DNA from: Alloacidobacterium sp035547425 | GTDB taxonomy: Bacteria; Acidobacteriota; Terriglobia; Terriglobales; Acidobacteriaceae | Direction of reading: 5' to 3' | Length of the DNA stretch: 64,000 nt | Assembly (NCBI GenBank): GCA_035547425.1 | Contig: DASZUU010000014.1 | Coordinates: 1 to 64,000, forward strand | Part shown: positions 44,055 through 52,445 of the stretch, piece after piece | Numbering within the stretch: the stretch's first letter is position 1 | Layout of the letters: each line of letters starts with the position of its first letter | Made by a program: the position numbers and the translations under genes | Notes under the pieces: generated by a model | What the model saw: only the letters and a program-made list of their open reading frames with translations | Databases searched by the model: none | Told to the model about the DNA's origin: nothing

Positions 44055-45584
44055 ATGTTGAGTCCGATCTCTCGCAGGAAGTTTCTTGCCGGCTCCTCCA
44101 TGGCAGCGCTGGCATGGCTAGGCCGGCGTGCATGGGCAGATGCCGCTGCTATCACTACGCAACGGGTACGAAGTGGAATACTCCGAGGAGAAAGCGCGGA
44201 TGGAGTACGCATTTTTCGAGGTGTGCCGTTTGCCGACCCTCCGGTGCAGGCTCTGCGATTTCGTCCACCTGCAAAAGTAAAGCCGTGGACGGGCGAGCGC
44301 GATGCGACTCGCTTTGCTGCAGCAGCGATGCAGCCGGATGCTGTTCGCATCGCCAAGAGTGAAGACTGCCTTTATCTCAATGTGTGGGCGCCGGAAGGCA
44401 AAGGGCCGTTTCCGGTCTATGTTTGGATTCACGGTGGAGGATTTACCAGCGGCAGTTCTTTTGATCCGCTGCAGGACGGGGCGAAGTTTGCCCGCGAAGG
44501 CATTGTCTGCGTCACGGTGGCGTATCGGCTGGGTGTTTTCGGCTTTCTGGATTTTGGGCCGCTGCTCGGCAGCGAGTATGCGGGAGGCGCCAACCATGCG
44601 GTGCTCGATCTGATGGCGGCCTTGCAGTGGGTGCAGGAGAATATCGAGGCCTTTGGCGGCGACCCTTCGCGGGTGACGATCGGCGGCGAATCTGCCGGGG
44701 CAAAGCTGACGGACACGCTGATGGGCGTGCCGTCGGCCCAGCCGCTTTTTCATCAGATGATTTCCGAGAGCGGCGGCGCGGAGCGCATCTGGGCACGCGC
44801 GAATGCTGAAGCCGTCGCCGAGGGATTTGGCGAAGCGTGGAGCAAGCAGGCAGGCCGTAAAATCGGCGATTTGCTGACCGCCTCAGCGGCTGAAATTATC
44901 GATGCGCAAAGAAGCTTTACAAAGGAGTGGCCGCGGCATTTTCCTCTGCGCCCGGAGATAGACGCGGCACTCATCCCGCAGCTTCCAGTGAAGACGATCA
45001 GCGAAGGATCGACGCGCGGGAAGCGGCTGTTGCTTGGAACGAATCGCGATGAGAGCGCGCTTTTTCTCGGGCCGCATCCGGAAAAAGTTACGGCTGCAAA
45101 CCTTGGGAACCTGTCGCTTGCGAGCTTCAATGAGGTGTTTGAAGCATACAGAAAAATCTACCCGCAGATGTCGCTCGAAGAGCTTCGTGTTCGGGCTGTG
45201 ACTGCGGAAGAGTATTGGGTTCCTTCGATGCGCGTAGCTGACGCGCATGTGCGCGGCGGTGGAACCGCGTGGGTATACCGTTTGGATTTTGCAGAAACCA
45301 GCGGCCGCTTCGCCGGCGAAGCTTACCATTCCCTCGATGTGTGGCTGGCATGGAACAAGCCGCATACGGAAGTGGCAAATGCTGAGGCCGAAGGCGTGAT
45401 GGCCAGGCAGATGTTTCTGGCGTGGACGGCATTTATCAAGGGCGAAACGCCTGCGGCTCCGGGTCTTCCTTCATGGCCGGAATATCGGCTTGCAACGCGC
45501 CCGACCATGATTCTGGACACGCGGAGCCGCATCGAGCAGCAGCCGCAGGAAGCAGAGCTGCGGCTGTGGGATGGCGTTCTGTAG
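44055..45584 (+). CDS. Exported carboxylesterase type B
   Basis: The 509-aa serine esterase has a Tat signal peptide (SRRKFLAGSSMAALAWLG, twin Arg). The nucleophile elbow GGESAGA (Ser near residue 213) and the oxyanion motif YVWIHGGGFTSGSSF are clear. EDCLYLNVWAP is the type-B signature, and a late YHSLDVWLAW provides the likely catalytic histidine. It should hydrolyse esters after export in folded form. It is convergent with the GH125 gene, 6 bp apart. AGGATAGGA precedes the ATG. Confidence 0.93.
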   Translation: MLSPISRRKFLAGSSMAALAWLGRRAWADAAAITTQRVRSGILRGESADGVRIFRGVPFADPPVQALRFRPPAKVKPWTGERDATRFAAAAMQPDAVRIAKSEDCLYLNVWAPEGKGPFPVYVWIHGGGFTSGSSFDPLQDGAKFAREGIVCVTVAYRLGVFGFLDFGPLLGSEYAGGANHAVLDLMAALQWVQENIEAFGGDPSRVTIGGESAGAKLTDTLMGVPSAQPLFHQMISESGGAERIWARANAEAVAEGFGEAWSKQAGRKIGDLLTASAAEIIDAQRSFTKEWPRHFPLRPEIDAALIPQLPVKTISEGSTRGKRLLLGTNRDESALFLGPHPEKVTAANLGNLSLASFNEVFEAYRKIYPQMSLEELRVRAVTAEEYWVPSMRVADAHVRGGGTAWVYRLDFAETSGRFAGEAYHSLDVWLAWNKPHTEVANAEAEGVMARQMFLAWTAFIKGETPAAPGLPSWPEYRLATRPTMILDTRSRIEQQPQEAELRLWDGVL

Positions 45585-45590
45585 CGATTC

Positions 45591-47018
45591 CTAACGGAGC
45601 AGCGCCGGCTTTTTCTCGGCCAGCGTGGCGATCCATTCGCCGAAGAGGGTGTTGGCCCAGGCAAACCATGAGCGCGTGAACTTCTTCGGATCGTCTTTGA
45701 AATAGCTTTCGTGAATGAAGCCGCTGCCCGCGGAAGATGCCTTCACCATGGTCAGGGCGCGGCTGATCTCCGCGTCGGATTGACTGGTGAGCGCATAGAT
45801 GATCTGGGCCATGGGCCAGATCATGTTCTTGCCTTCGTGGGGGCCGCCGATTCCCTCGCCCGCCGTTCCACGGAAGAACCATGGATTCTTTTCGCTCCAT
45901 ACGAATTTCCGCGTGCGCTCATACAGCGCTGCGTCGGGGGAGCTGGAAATATACGGCAGGCCGAGAAGGCTGGGCACATTGGCGTCGTCCATCAGCAACC
46001 GGCTGCCGAAGCCGTCGACTTCATAGGCCCAGATGCTGCCCTCCGGCGTCTGCGCAATGGCATGCTGACGCAATGCAGCTTCGACTTCTGTGGCCAGCGT
46101 GTGCGCTCGGTTTGCCAATGCCGTGTCGTGCAATATGGCGTTGGCCATCTCGGCAAGCTGGCGCAGCGATGTGACGGCAAAAAGATTGGAGGGCACAAGG
46201 AACGGAAAGATGCATGCATCATCCGAGGGACGAAAGCCGGAAGCGATCAGCCCCACAGGATTCACCGGATTGCCGTAGCCATCGGCGGGCAGCGTTTCTG
46301 TCGAGATGGGAGAATCGCGCTGAAAACGATACGGGCCTTCGCCATGCTTGCGCTGCTGCGCGATCATTGTCTCAACGGCGAGAGTCATGGCCTGCTGCCA
46401 GCGCGCATCGAAGGGTTTGGTGTCGCCGGTGTGCTTCCAATAGCCATGGGCCAGGCGCATGGGGTAACAGAGCGAATCCAGTTCCCACTTGCGCTCGCCG
46501 ACGCCCTGCTTCATCTCCGTTTTGTCTTTACGGCTGCCTTCGAGCGGTGGAGCGCTGAGGTCGGCCATGAAGGCGTTGGCGTAAGGATCGATGAGGATGC
46601 AGCGGGCCTGACGGTGGATGACGCCTTCAAGCAGAGAGCGCAGCGCTTCGTCCTTTGCTGCAAGAGGCAAGTAGGGCCATACCTGCGCGGAGGAGTCGCG
46701 GAGCCACATGGCGGCAATATCGCCGGTGATGACGGCGGTATCCGGCTTGCCTTCGAATTGGGCCGGCTCCACGGTCGTGTCGAGCGTATTGGGATAGCAG
46801 TTGGCAAACATGGCTGCCAGCACCGGATCGCCGATTCGCGATTGCGTTTGCCGGATAAATGCCTCGACAGCGTCGCTGCGAAAACGGCGGTCTGCGACCG
46901 GAGGCCGCTTCGATTCATACGTATCTTCGCCAAATGCTTCGGCGCTGAATGGCAATACTGAAAGAAGGCCTGCTCCTGCTGCCGATTTCAATACAGTGCG
47001 CCGTGTCCATGTGTGCAT
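45591..47018 (-). CDS. Glycoside hydrolase family 125 exo-alpha-1,6-mannosidase
   Basis: About 475 aa from ATG 47018, supported by AAGGGAGTTTGC. The Tat-like signal is TWTRRTVLKSAAGAGLLSVL. GH125 landmarks are ITGDIAAMWLRDSSAQVWPY, FMADLSAPPLEG and a late GGPHEGKNMIWPMAQI. The metal-independent family cleaves alpha-1,6-mannose with inversion. A longer reading frame exists upstream but lacks a ribosome binding site. It could work with the neighbouring exported esterase and DPP-IV in degrading mannosylated glycoproteins. Confidence 0.92.
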   Translation of the reverse strand: MHTWTRRTVLKSAAGAGLLSVLPFSAEAFGEDTYESKRPPVADRRFRSDAVEAFIRQTQSRIGDPVLAAMFANCYPNTLDTTVEPAQFEGKPDTAVITGDIAAMWLRDSSAQVWPYLPLAAKDEALRSLLEGVIHRQARCILIDPYANAFMADLSAPPLEGSRKDKTEMKQGVGERKWELDSLCYPMRLAHGYWKHTGDTKPFDARWQQAMTLAVETMIAQQRKHGEGPYRFQRDSPISTETLPADGYGNPVNPVGLIASGFRPSDDACIFPFLVPSNLFAVTSLRQLAEMANAILHDTALANRAHTLATEVEAALRQHAIAQTPEGSIWAYEVDGFGSRLLMDDANVPSLLGLPYISSSPDAALYERTRKFVWSEKNPWFFRGTAGEGIGGPHEGKNMIWPMAQIIYALTSQSDAEISRALTMVKASSAGSGFIHESYFKDDPKKFTRSWFAWANTLFGEWIATLAEKKPALLR

Positions 47019-47183
47019 GCAAACTCCCTTGATGTGATGGTCGTACTGTTTCATGGTAAATGCGGAACGATGCACGATTCGCCAAACGATTGAGCAGAAC
47101 GCGAGCGCAGGCTCTAAAATAAATCTTCGCCGCACTTCGAATTTTCCCGAGCGGCGTGAGCCTATTTTTTTCGGGGGTTTGGC

Positions 47184-49388
47184 GTGCGTCGTCTGTTTGC
47201 CTGTGTCTCAGCTTTTCTGTTGGCTTCCACTTTTTCTCTTCATGCGCAAAAACAATGGACTGTGGCCGATATTTTCGGCAAAGGCGGCCTTACCGGCCAT
47301 CCACCCGGCGAAATGACCTGGGCGCCGGATGGAAGCCGGGCTATCTATATTGGCGATCATGGCGACCTGATGCAGTTGAATGCTGCGACGGCCCAATCTA
47401 CAAAGTTGCTGGGCCATGAGAAGCTCGCGTCGATCATGAATGCGCAACTGACCGAAAAAGATCGCGATCATCGAGCGCGTTACAGCGAGCCGGACTACAT
47501 CTGGGCGCCTGATTCGAAGCATCTGCTCTTCGATACGAACGGCACGCTATGGATCTATGACCTGAGCGGCGGCACGGGAACCGAGGTCGGCCACACGGGA
47601 CAGGGGAGCGGCGATGACCCTAAATTTTCGCCGAATGGCAAATTTATTTCCTATATTCACGATCACAACTTGTACGTGGGCCAGCCTTCAGCACCGGCAA
47701 CGGCGGTGACGAATACCCATGAGCCGACGCTGCTGAATGGTGAAGTCGATTGGGTCTATCTGGAAGAGCTGGACGTGCGGAGTAACTACTTCTGGTCGCC
47801 TGATTCAAAGCAGCTTGCTTACCTGCAGATGAATGAAGCGGCAGTGCCGCAGTATCCGATTGTGGATTGGATTCCGACACACGCCGGCATCGATGAACAA
47901 CGGTATCCGCAGCCGGGAGATGCAAATCCAGGGGTGCGCGTTGGAGTCGTAAACGCCAACGGCGGCAAGACGACATGGTTGAAGATTCCGCAGGAAGAAG
48001 GCAACGACTACATTCCGCGCTTCGGCTGGGCCAATCCGCATGTGGTTTGGGTGGAAGTGCTGACGCGCGATCACAAACATCTGAACCTGTATTTTGCCGA
48101 TGCGCATACAGGGGAAGCGAAGCTGGCGCTGGCGCAGAATGACGATAAATTCTTCGACGAAGCGTATGACGTGCACTTCTTCGCTCCGGGCGAATTTCTG
48201 ATCACCAGCTGGCGCGACGGCCATACGCATATTTACTACTACAAGTACAACGCAGACAATCCGCTCGATAGCCCAGCGCAGCCGGTGCGACAACTGGAAG
48301 ACGGCGATTATGAAGTTGCATCGATCAAATCCGTCGATGCAAACACGCATACTGTCTACTATCTTTCCAATGAAGGCGATCCGCGGCAGCAGCAGATATG
48401 GTCGGTGAAACTCGACGGAACCGGAAAACAGCGCATCTCGAAAACAGACGGTTTTCATGATCCGAACTTTGCTGAAGGCACGGCGAATTACATCGATCGC
48501 TATTCCGACCAGGCAACGCCGCCGGCCCTCAATCTCTGCCATGGCGGCACGCAATGTCGGGAGATATGGCATGGCGAGCTGCCGAAGGAATATGCGTTTA
48601 CGCGTCCGGAGATGCTGGAGCTGAAGGCTGCCGACGGCAAGACTACGCTCTATGCCTCCTTGTTGCTGCCTCCCGGCGTTACGTCACCGGCAAGCGTTCC
48701 GCTCATCAACAATCCATATGGCGGCCCTCACGCCCAAACGGTGCGCGATTCGTGGGGCGGGTCGAGCTACTATTTCGACCTGCTGCTGGCGCAGCATGGA
48801 TTCGCTGTTCTCCATGTGGACAATCGCGGAATGGGCGCGCGCGGACGCGACTTTGAGCAAGCGGCGTATCGCAACTTTGGGCCGGTGCAATTGAGCGATC
48901 AGCTGGCGGCCATCGACCAGGTATTAGAAAAATATCCGCAGCTTGATAAGAACCGTCTGGGATGGTGGGGATGGAGCTGGGGCGGCACATTTACGCTAAA
49001 TGCCCTTTCCCATTCCGATCGTTTTCGCGCCGGAGTTTCCGTTGCGCCGGTGACGGATTTCAGGAACTACGACTCGATCTACACGGAGCGCTATCTCGGC
49101 CTGCCTGCGGAAAACGGTGATGCCTATCGCGCTGCATCCGTGCAGGAAACAGCGAAGAATCTGAAGGGACACTTGCTGCTGGTGCATGGAACCGGCGATG
49201 ACAACGTGCACTTTTCCAATTCCATTCAATACATTCAGAAGCTGATTGACGCGAAGATTGCTTATGATTTCCAACCGTATCCGCGCAAAACACATTCGAT
49301 TGCCGGACCGGTTGCCCATACGCATCTCTTTGAGCGCATTCTGTGGCATTTCGAGACGTATTTGAAACCTGCAGGAGCAGCGCAGTGA
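47184..49388 (+). CDS. DPP-IV-like S9 family peptidase
   Basis: The 734-aa exported serine peptidase has a signal peptide (LFACVSAFLLASTFSLHAQ) after a GTG start. The N-terminal eight-blade propeller region contains QLAYLQMNEAAVPQYP and an EELDVRSNYFW that matches the Glu-containing dipeptide-binding block of DPP-IV. The catalytic domain has WWGWSWGGTFTLN (Ser near 598), HGTGDDNVHF (Asp near 671) and KTHSIAG (His near 703). It should release N-terminal dipeptides. The last bases overlap the MBL gene (GTGA). Confidence 0.95.
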   Translation: MRRLFACVSAFLLASTFSLHAQKQWTVADIFGKGGLTGHPPGEMTWAPDGSRAIYIGDHGDLMQLNAATAQSTKLLGHEKLASIMNAQLTEKDRDHRARYSEPDYIWAPDSKHLLFDTNGTLWIYDLSGGTGTEVGHTGQGSGDDPKFSPNGKFISYIHDHNLYVGQPSAPATAVTNTHEPTLLNGEVDWVYLEELDVRSNYFWSPDSKQLAYLQMNEAAVPQYPIVDWIPTHAGIDEQRYPQPGDANPGVRVGVVNANGGKTTWLKIPQEEGNDYIPRFGWANPHVVWVEVLTRDHKHLNLYFADAHTGEAKLALAQNDDKFFDEAYDVHFFAPGEFLITSWRDGHTHIYYYKYNADNPLDSPAQPVRQLEDGDYEVASIKSVDANTHTVYYLSNEGDPRQQQIWSVKLDGTGKQRISKTDGFHDPNFAEGTANYIDRYSDQATPPALNLCHGGTQCREIWHGELPKEYAFTRPEMLELKAADGKTTLYASLLLPPGVTSPASVPLINNPYGGPHAQTVRDSWGGSSYYFDLLLAQHGFAVLHVDNRGMGARGRDFEQAAYRNFGPVQLSDQLAAIDQVLEKYPQLDKNRLGWWGWSWGGTFTLNALSHSDRFRAGVSVAPVTDFRNYDSIYTERYLGLPAENGDAYRAASVQETAKNLKGHLLLVHGTGDDNVHFSNSIQYIQKLIDAKIAYDFQPYPRKTHSIAGPVAHTHLFERILWHFETYLKPAGAAQ

Positions 49389-50275
49389 GCCACCCGGCAG
49401 AACGAATCGATTCCAATGAGCTCGTTCGCGGACGCACTGCTTTAGGCGATTTTGAACTGACGATTCTGAGCGACGGCTTTTACTTCCTGGACGGCGGCGC
49501 CATGTTTGGCGTCGTCCCGAAACCGATGTGGGAGAAGCGCGCGCCTGCGGATGAGCAAAACCGCATTCTGCTGGGGCTGAATACAATTGTCGTCCGAACC
49601 GGCAAGCATACGGTTGTAATCGAAACCGGTATCGGCAACAAGCTTAGTGACAAATTGAAGGCGATTTTCGCAGCGAAAGAACAGCTTCCGCTCGCTTTTT
49701 CCGCTGCGGGAATTAAGCCGGAAGAAGTCGATATTGTCATCAATTCGCATCTGCATTTTGACCATTGCGGGTGGAATACGACGCGCACCCCGGAAGGCCG
49801 CATTGTTCCGACATTTCCGAATGCGCGCTATTTTGCGCATCGCGGAGAGGTCGAACACGGGCATCTTCAACTGGAACGGGATGCTGTGAGCTACATCAGT
49901 GACAACTACGACCCTTTAATCGCAACCGGGCAGATGACGCTGCTGGATGTGAAGCGCGGTGAAACGCAGGAGATCGTTCCGGGCATTTCTGTGGAGGCTT
50001 TTCCCGGCCATACGTCGCAACTGATGGCGGTGCATGTCGATTCAGGCGGCAAGCGGGCTTGCTATATCTCCGACCTGATTCCGACGAGCGCGCATCTCGA
50101 TATTACGTGGGTGATGGGCTATGATCTCGATCCGCTGACGTGCATTGAAGAGCGAAAGCGCTTTTATTCCCGTGCGATTCCAGAAGAGTGGCTCGTGCTG
50201 TTTACGCACGATCACCACTCTCCATTCGGCTATGTCGGGCTCAACGAAAAAGGCAAACCGATATTGCGCAAGTAG
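49385..50275 (+). CDS. MBL-fold metallo-hydrolase
   Basis: About 296 aa from a GTG at 49385 within GTGA, overlapping the S9 stop codon; GGAG lies 7 bases upstream. The HxHxDH metal motif NSHLHFDHCGWN (about 120-126), an AFPGHTSQL histidine block and YISDLIPTSAHL acidic block form a binuclear site. It is close to lactonase- and AHL-hydrolase-like members. The substrate is unknown. The 4-base overlap predicts translational coupling to the peptidase. Confidence 0.92.
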   Translation: MSHPAERIDSNELVRGRTALGDFELTILSDGFYFLDGGAMFGVVPKPMWEKRAPADEQNRILLGLNTIVVRTGKHTVVIETGIGNKLSDKLKAIFAAKEQLPLAFSAAGIKPEEVDIVINSHLHFDHCGWNTTRTPEGRIVPTFPNARYFAHRGEVEHGHLQLERDAVSYISDNYDPLIATGQMTLLDVKRGETQEIVPGISVEAFPGHTSQLMAVHVDSGGKRACYISDLIPTSAHLDITWVMGYDLDPLTCIEERKRFYSRAIPEEWLVLFTHDHHSPFGYVGLNEKGKPILRK

Positions 50276-50278
50276 CGT

Positions 50279-51856
50279 TTACGTAGCGAAGCTGCTGCTT
50301 GTGCTTGTGAGCGCCGTGAGAATCGAGCTTCCATTCGGGGAGCCCAGCCCGGTGCAGGCATCCCATCCCGGCCCCGCAGAATAGTCGCCGTTGTTTCCCG
50401 ATGTGATGTCGTTGAATGCGCCGGCATTCTGATAAAACAGCGGATTCACAAAGCCCGCAGTGGCTGCACCCTGAGAAACGAGCTGTTGATTCACCAGCGC
50501 AATTAACCCGGCATAGAGGGGAGCAACCGCGCTGGTTCCGCCCACAACTTCCTGTTGACCATCCACGATGACGTTGTAGCCGCTCTCGGGAGATGCATCG
50601 CCGGCAACATCCGGAACACCGCGGCCTGAGCTATTGGCTGGAAGCGCGCCGGTCTGCCACGAAGGCACAGCGAAGGTCGTGCTGAATCCGCCACCGGTAG
50701 CGCCACCGCCTTCCGATTGATCGTCCCATACGACTTCCTGATATATTTGCGTGCCGCTGGCAAACAACTCTGTTCCGCCGCAGGCAAGCACATGCGGGCT
50801 GGAGGCGGGAAAATCTACAGTCGTGCCATTGGTGCCATCGCTCGAGCCGCTGTCGCCGGAAGCAACGGTGATCGTCACGCCAAGCGCCGCGGCAGACTGG
50901 CAAGCATTATCGAGGGCGGTCATGGAAGATTGCGACCAGCTTGTTTCCGGGCCGCCCCAGCTGATGGAAAGCACGGACGGCTTGTTGGTTGTATCGTGCA
51001 CGGCGGTCGTGATGGCATCAATAAATCCCTGATCGCTATTCGGCGCAAAGTACACAGCAATGTTGGCGCCGTTTGCGACTGCGCCCGCCACCTGGATATC
51101 GAGCTCCACCTCGCCATCGGCGCCATTCGGGTCTCCGGGCGAGTTTGTGCCGCCGTCCACACCGACTGCTACGACGTTCGGCGTGTTCAGGCTTAACCCC
51201 TGAAAATAGCTGTCGAGGTCGCTCTGGGTGTAGCCTCCGCCCAATTCAAGAATTGCGATAGTCTGGCCGCTTCCATTGAGATTGGCAGGGAAGTTATAAA
51301 GCTGTGCTACCTGGACGGCTGAAAAGGGCTGGGCTGAGGGCTGTTGCGGTTTTTTCTTCTTCCTGTCAGGCTCCGCGTCGCGCCGGCGAAAATGCGGCAC
51401 CGCTATCGGACGCGAATCGAGGCCGAGCACTGCTTCAATCGGTTCGGCGTGCTCTTCCGGAAGAGAGATTTTTCCGGTAAAACAATGAAACCGCTTTTTA
51501 TGGCGGGTGTCCTCATAACTGTTCAGTTGCACGCCGAAGGCATTTTCCATGGCATTGGCTGTGCCTTTCAGCACAATGGTTCGCCGGGGAAGGCTGGATG
51601 CCTGCTCGTCGACGGTGAGGCCATGCTGCCTGGCAAAAGCTCGTATGCGATCAAAATCCGCCGGGTCGGCGGCATATTGCTGGTTAAATTCTTCATGCGA
51701 AACGCGCCGCCCTTTCAGGGCGCTAAGATTTAACGGATTTTTACGGCGCACGATGACGGAAACACTGATTTCCTGCTGCGGCGATGTGCGTCCCAGTTGA
51801 GTGGCATTGGCGGGCGCCCGGCGCTCGCTTTTTTCCAGAGTGATACGGGGTGCCAT
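50279..51856 (-). CDS. Sedolisin/kumamolisin-type (S53) serine-carboxyl peptidase
   Basis: The 525-aa protein has a pro-domain (about 1-170), a Lys-rich linker (RKKKKPQQP) and an S53 catalytic domain. Catalytic acids sit in DGEVELDIQ (Glu near 248, Asp near 252), the oxyanion Asp in SGDSGSSDG, the Ser in VVGGTSAVAP (near 439) and the Ca2+ site in DITSGNNGDYSAGPGWD. Kumamolisin-type enzymes work at acid pH, which suits an acidobacterium. No classical signal peptide is visible; exported sedolisins often lack one too. TGAGGTGATC supports the ATG. Confidence 0.95.
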   Translation of the reverse strand: MAPRITLEKSERRAPANATQLGRTSPQQEISVSVIVRRKNPLNLSALKGRRVSHEEFNQQYAADPADFDRIRAFARQHGLTVDEQASSLPRRTIVLKGTANAMENAFGVQLNSYEDTRHKKRFHCFTGKISLPEEHAEPIEAVLGLDSRPIAVPHFRRRDAEPDRKKKKPQQPSAQPFSAVQVAQLYNFPANLNGSGQTIAILELGGGYTQSDLDSYFQGLSLNTPNVVAVGVDGGTNSPGDPNGADGEVELDIQVAGAVANGANIAVYFAPNSDQGFIDAITTAVHDTTNKPSVLSISWGGPETSWSQSSMTALDNACQSAAALGVTITVASGDSGSSDGTNGTTVDFPASSPHVLACGGTELFASGTQIYQEVVWDDQSEGGGATGGGFSTTFAVPSWQTGALPANSSGRGVPDVAGDASPESGYNVIVDGQQEVVGGTSAVAPLYAGLIALVNQQLVSQGAATAGFVNPLFYQNAGAFNDITSGNNGDYSAGPGWDACTGLGSPNGSSILTALTSTSSSFAT

Positions 51857-51963
51857 AGATCACCTCAATCGTAAGATAAAGCTGTTACCAGGATTCTGCG
51901 GCAGTGGATAACATACTACTACCGGATGAATAGTGTGTAGCAAACAACAGCCGTTGCGGTCTT

Positions 51964-52245
51964 TCACGCGGCTTTCGACTCTTTTTCGCGCGCCTTCTGT
52001 ACCCGGATGGAAAGAAGCTCTTTTGCTTTCCTGAGTCGCGTTTTATCTGCCGCGCTCAAGTTTTTTCCCGCGCGATTCACGAAATAAGTAAGCATTCTCA
52101 TTCCGGAGCCCGGGCCTTTGGGCGATACCTTTTTAGACGCTAACGTGCGGGCAATTGTCTCCGGGCTCTTCTTAAAAAGCCCTTCGGGCGGATGCGTGGA
52201 ATCGGTTTTTACTTTGCGCACCCACTTTTTCGGTGAAGCAGCCAT
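51964..52245 (-). CDS. DUF3175-domain protein
   Basis: About 93 aa from ATG 52245 with GGAGGAGA upstream. The sequence KVKTDSTHPPEGLFKKSPET followed by IARTLASKKVSPKGPGSGMR and FVNRAGKNLS is the whole DUF3175 domain. It is very basic and may bind nucleic acid. Function is unknown. A 40-residue longer frame to 52365 has no support. Confidence 0.9.
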   Translation of the reverse strand: MAASPKKWVRKVKTDSTHPPEGLFKKSPETIARTLASKKVSPKGPGSGMRMLTYFVNRAGKNLSAADKTRLRKAKELLSIRVQKAREKESKAA

Positions 52246-52445
52246 AAACGCGTCTCCTCCAGGCTCTCTTAAAGAGAGATGCACGTTTGTTGTGCTTTGT
52301 CGCGTAAGGAGATCCCGGAGTTTTCGATTTTGCCGATTAGAATTTCGCGTTATGATCTGGAACACTCCCCTTTGCTCCCTTTTTCCGTAACACTCTGCAT
52401 CGGTTTGTCCCTATAGGTTGCGAAAGTCTGCGCGGAGATGCGTCT

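Noticed and set aside
45591..47135. Longer GH125 start at 47135
   Set aside because: It lacks a ribosome binding site and would place residues before a clear Tat signal peptide starting at 47018.
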